In this document: positions 63,938-64,000 of the stretch, piece by piece
Position numbering within the stretch: the stretch's first letter is position 1
Layout of the letters: each line of letters starts with the position of its first letter
Source: Mesomycoplasma ovipneumoniae
Lineage (GTDB): Bacteria > Bacillota_I > Bacilli_A > Mycoplasmatales > Metamycoplasmataceae
DNA: 64,000 nt
Direction of reading: 5' to 3'
Assembly (NCBI RefSeq): GCF_024758565.1
Contig: NZ_CP079199.1
Location: forward strand, 549,501 to 613,500
Position numbers and translations under genes: made by a program
Notes under the pieces: generated by a model
The model's input: only the letters and a program-made list of their open reading frames with translations
Told to the model about the DNA's origin: nothing
Databases searched by the model: none

Positions 63938-64000
63938 TTATTCTAAAGAGTCAAAAATATCTTCACCTATTTCTGCTAGCTCAACTTGAAAATTTCTGGC
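63938..64000 (-). CDS. C-terminal end of an unidentified gene (runs off the right edge)
   Basis: The last 20 codons read ARNFQVELAEIGEDIFDSLE, stop TAA 63938-63940. No other frame is as protein-like. Too short to identify. 63736-63937 holds the AT-rich spacer and likely nusB promoter. Confidence 0.6.
   Translation of the reverse strand, partial: ARNFQVELAEIGEDIFDSLE

Overview
The window is from a wall-less mollicute of the Mycoplasma (Mesomycoplasma) hyopneumoniae group. DNA is very AT-rich and almost every long gene reads through in-frame TGA codons, so TGA is Trp; I extended genes accordingly. The P97/P102-type adhesin paralogues at the left edge, a ClpB without N-domain, a KtrAB system, PotABCD and a SufSU pair fit that clade. 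The species (for example M. ovipneumoniae, dispar, flocculare or hyopneumoniae) cannot be fixed from this sequence alone.

Layout. 1-4.5 kb: a P97-like (partial) and P102-like adhesin pair. 4.5-6.7 kb: clpB, with a CIRCE-like operator. 6.7-10.3 kb: tpiA, rpsO, RNase P RNA, a short structured transcript or micro-ORF, rplK-rplA and rpsT. 10.4-13.6 kb: YhcH-family protein, ktrB and divergent ktrA with a decayed tandem copy of the ktrA tail. 13.9-18.6 kb: potABCD. 18.7-21.5 kb: LRR lipoprotein, tsaB and a subtilase-like protein that has lost its catalytic motifs. 21.6-28.2 kb: pyrH-frr-cdsA-polC.

28.0-36.7 kb is the accessory part. A direct duplication of the polC tail plus an S1-domain gene flanks a two-gene cassette (secreted protein, membrane protein). 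pgi follows, then an about 500-bp repeat arm, then a cytosine-5 DNA methyltransferase interrupted by a (TC)13 tract in the OFF register, an HNH endonuclease, and an IS3-type OrfA remnant. 36.7-43.7 kb returns to core genes: rplU-rpmA, ung, an M42 aminopeptidase, a double-glycine bacteriocin-like peptide, an LRR protein, pyk, infC-rpmI-rplT and rpmB. 43.8-46.3 kb holds two tandem paralogous membrane proteins. 46.4-46.9 kb is the inverted partner of the repeat at 33.1-33.6 kb.

47-52.8 kb: gyrA, a ZIP-type metal transporter, nine tRNA genes and rbgA. 53-59 kb: an S8 serine protease with an overlapping lipoprotein gene, followed by a second lipoprotein copy whose protease partner is only a fragment. 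59-63.9 kb: an overlapping minus-strand group nusB, hypothetical, tlyA, sufS, sufU, rluB, with sipS downstream; a gene running off the right edge precedes it.

The strongest leads are the phase-variable methyltransferase with an adjacent endonuclease, the duplicated-flank cassette, the inverted repeat pair spanning 13 kb, the bacteriocin-like peptide, and the active/inactive subtilase family with its repeated-domain lipoprotein partner.
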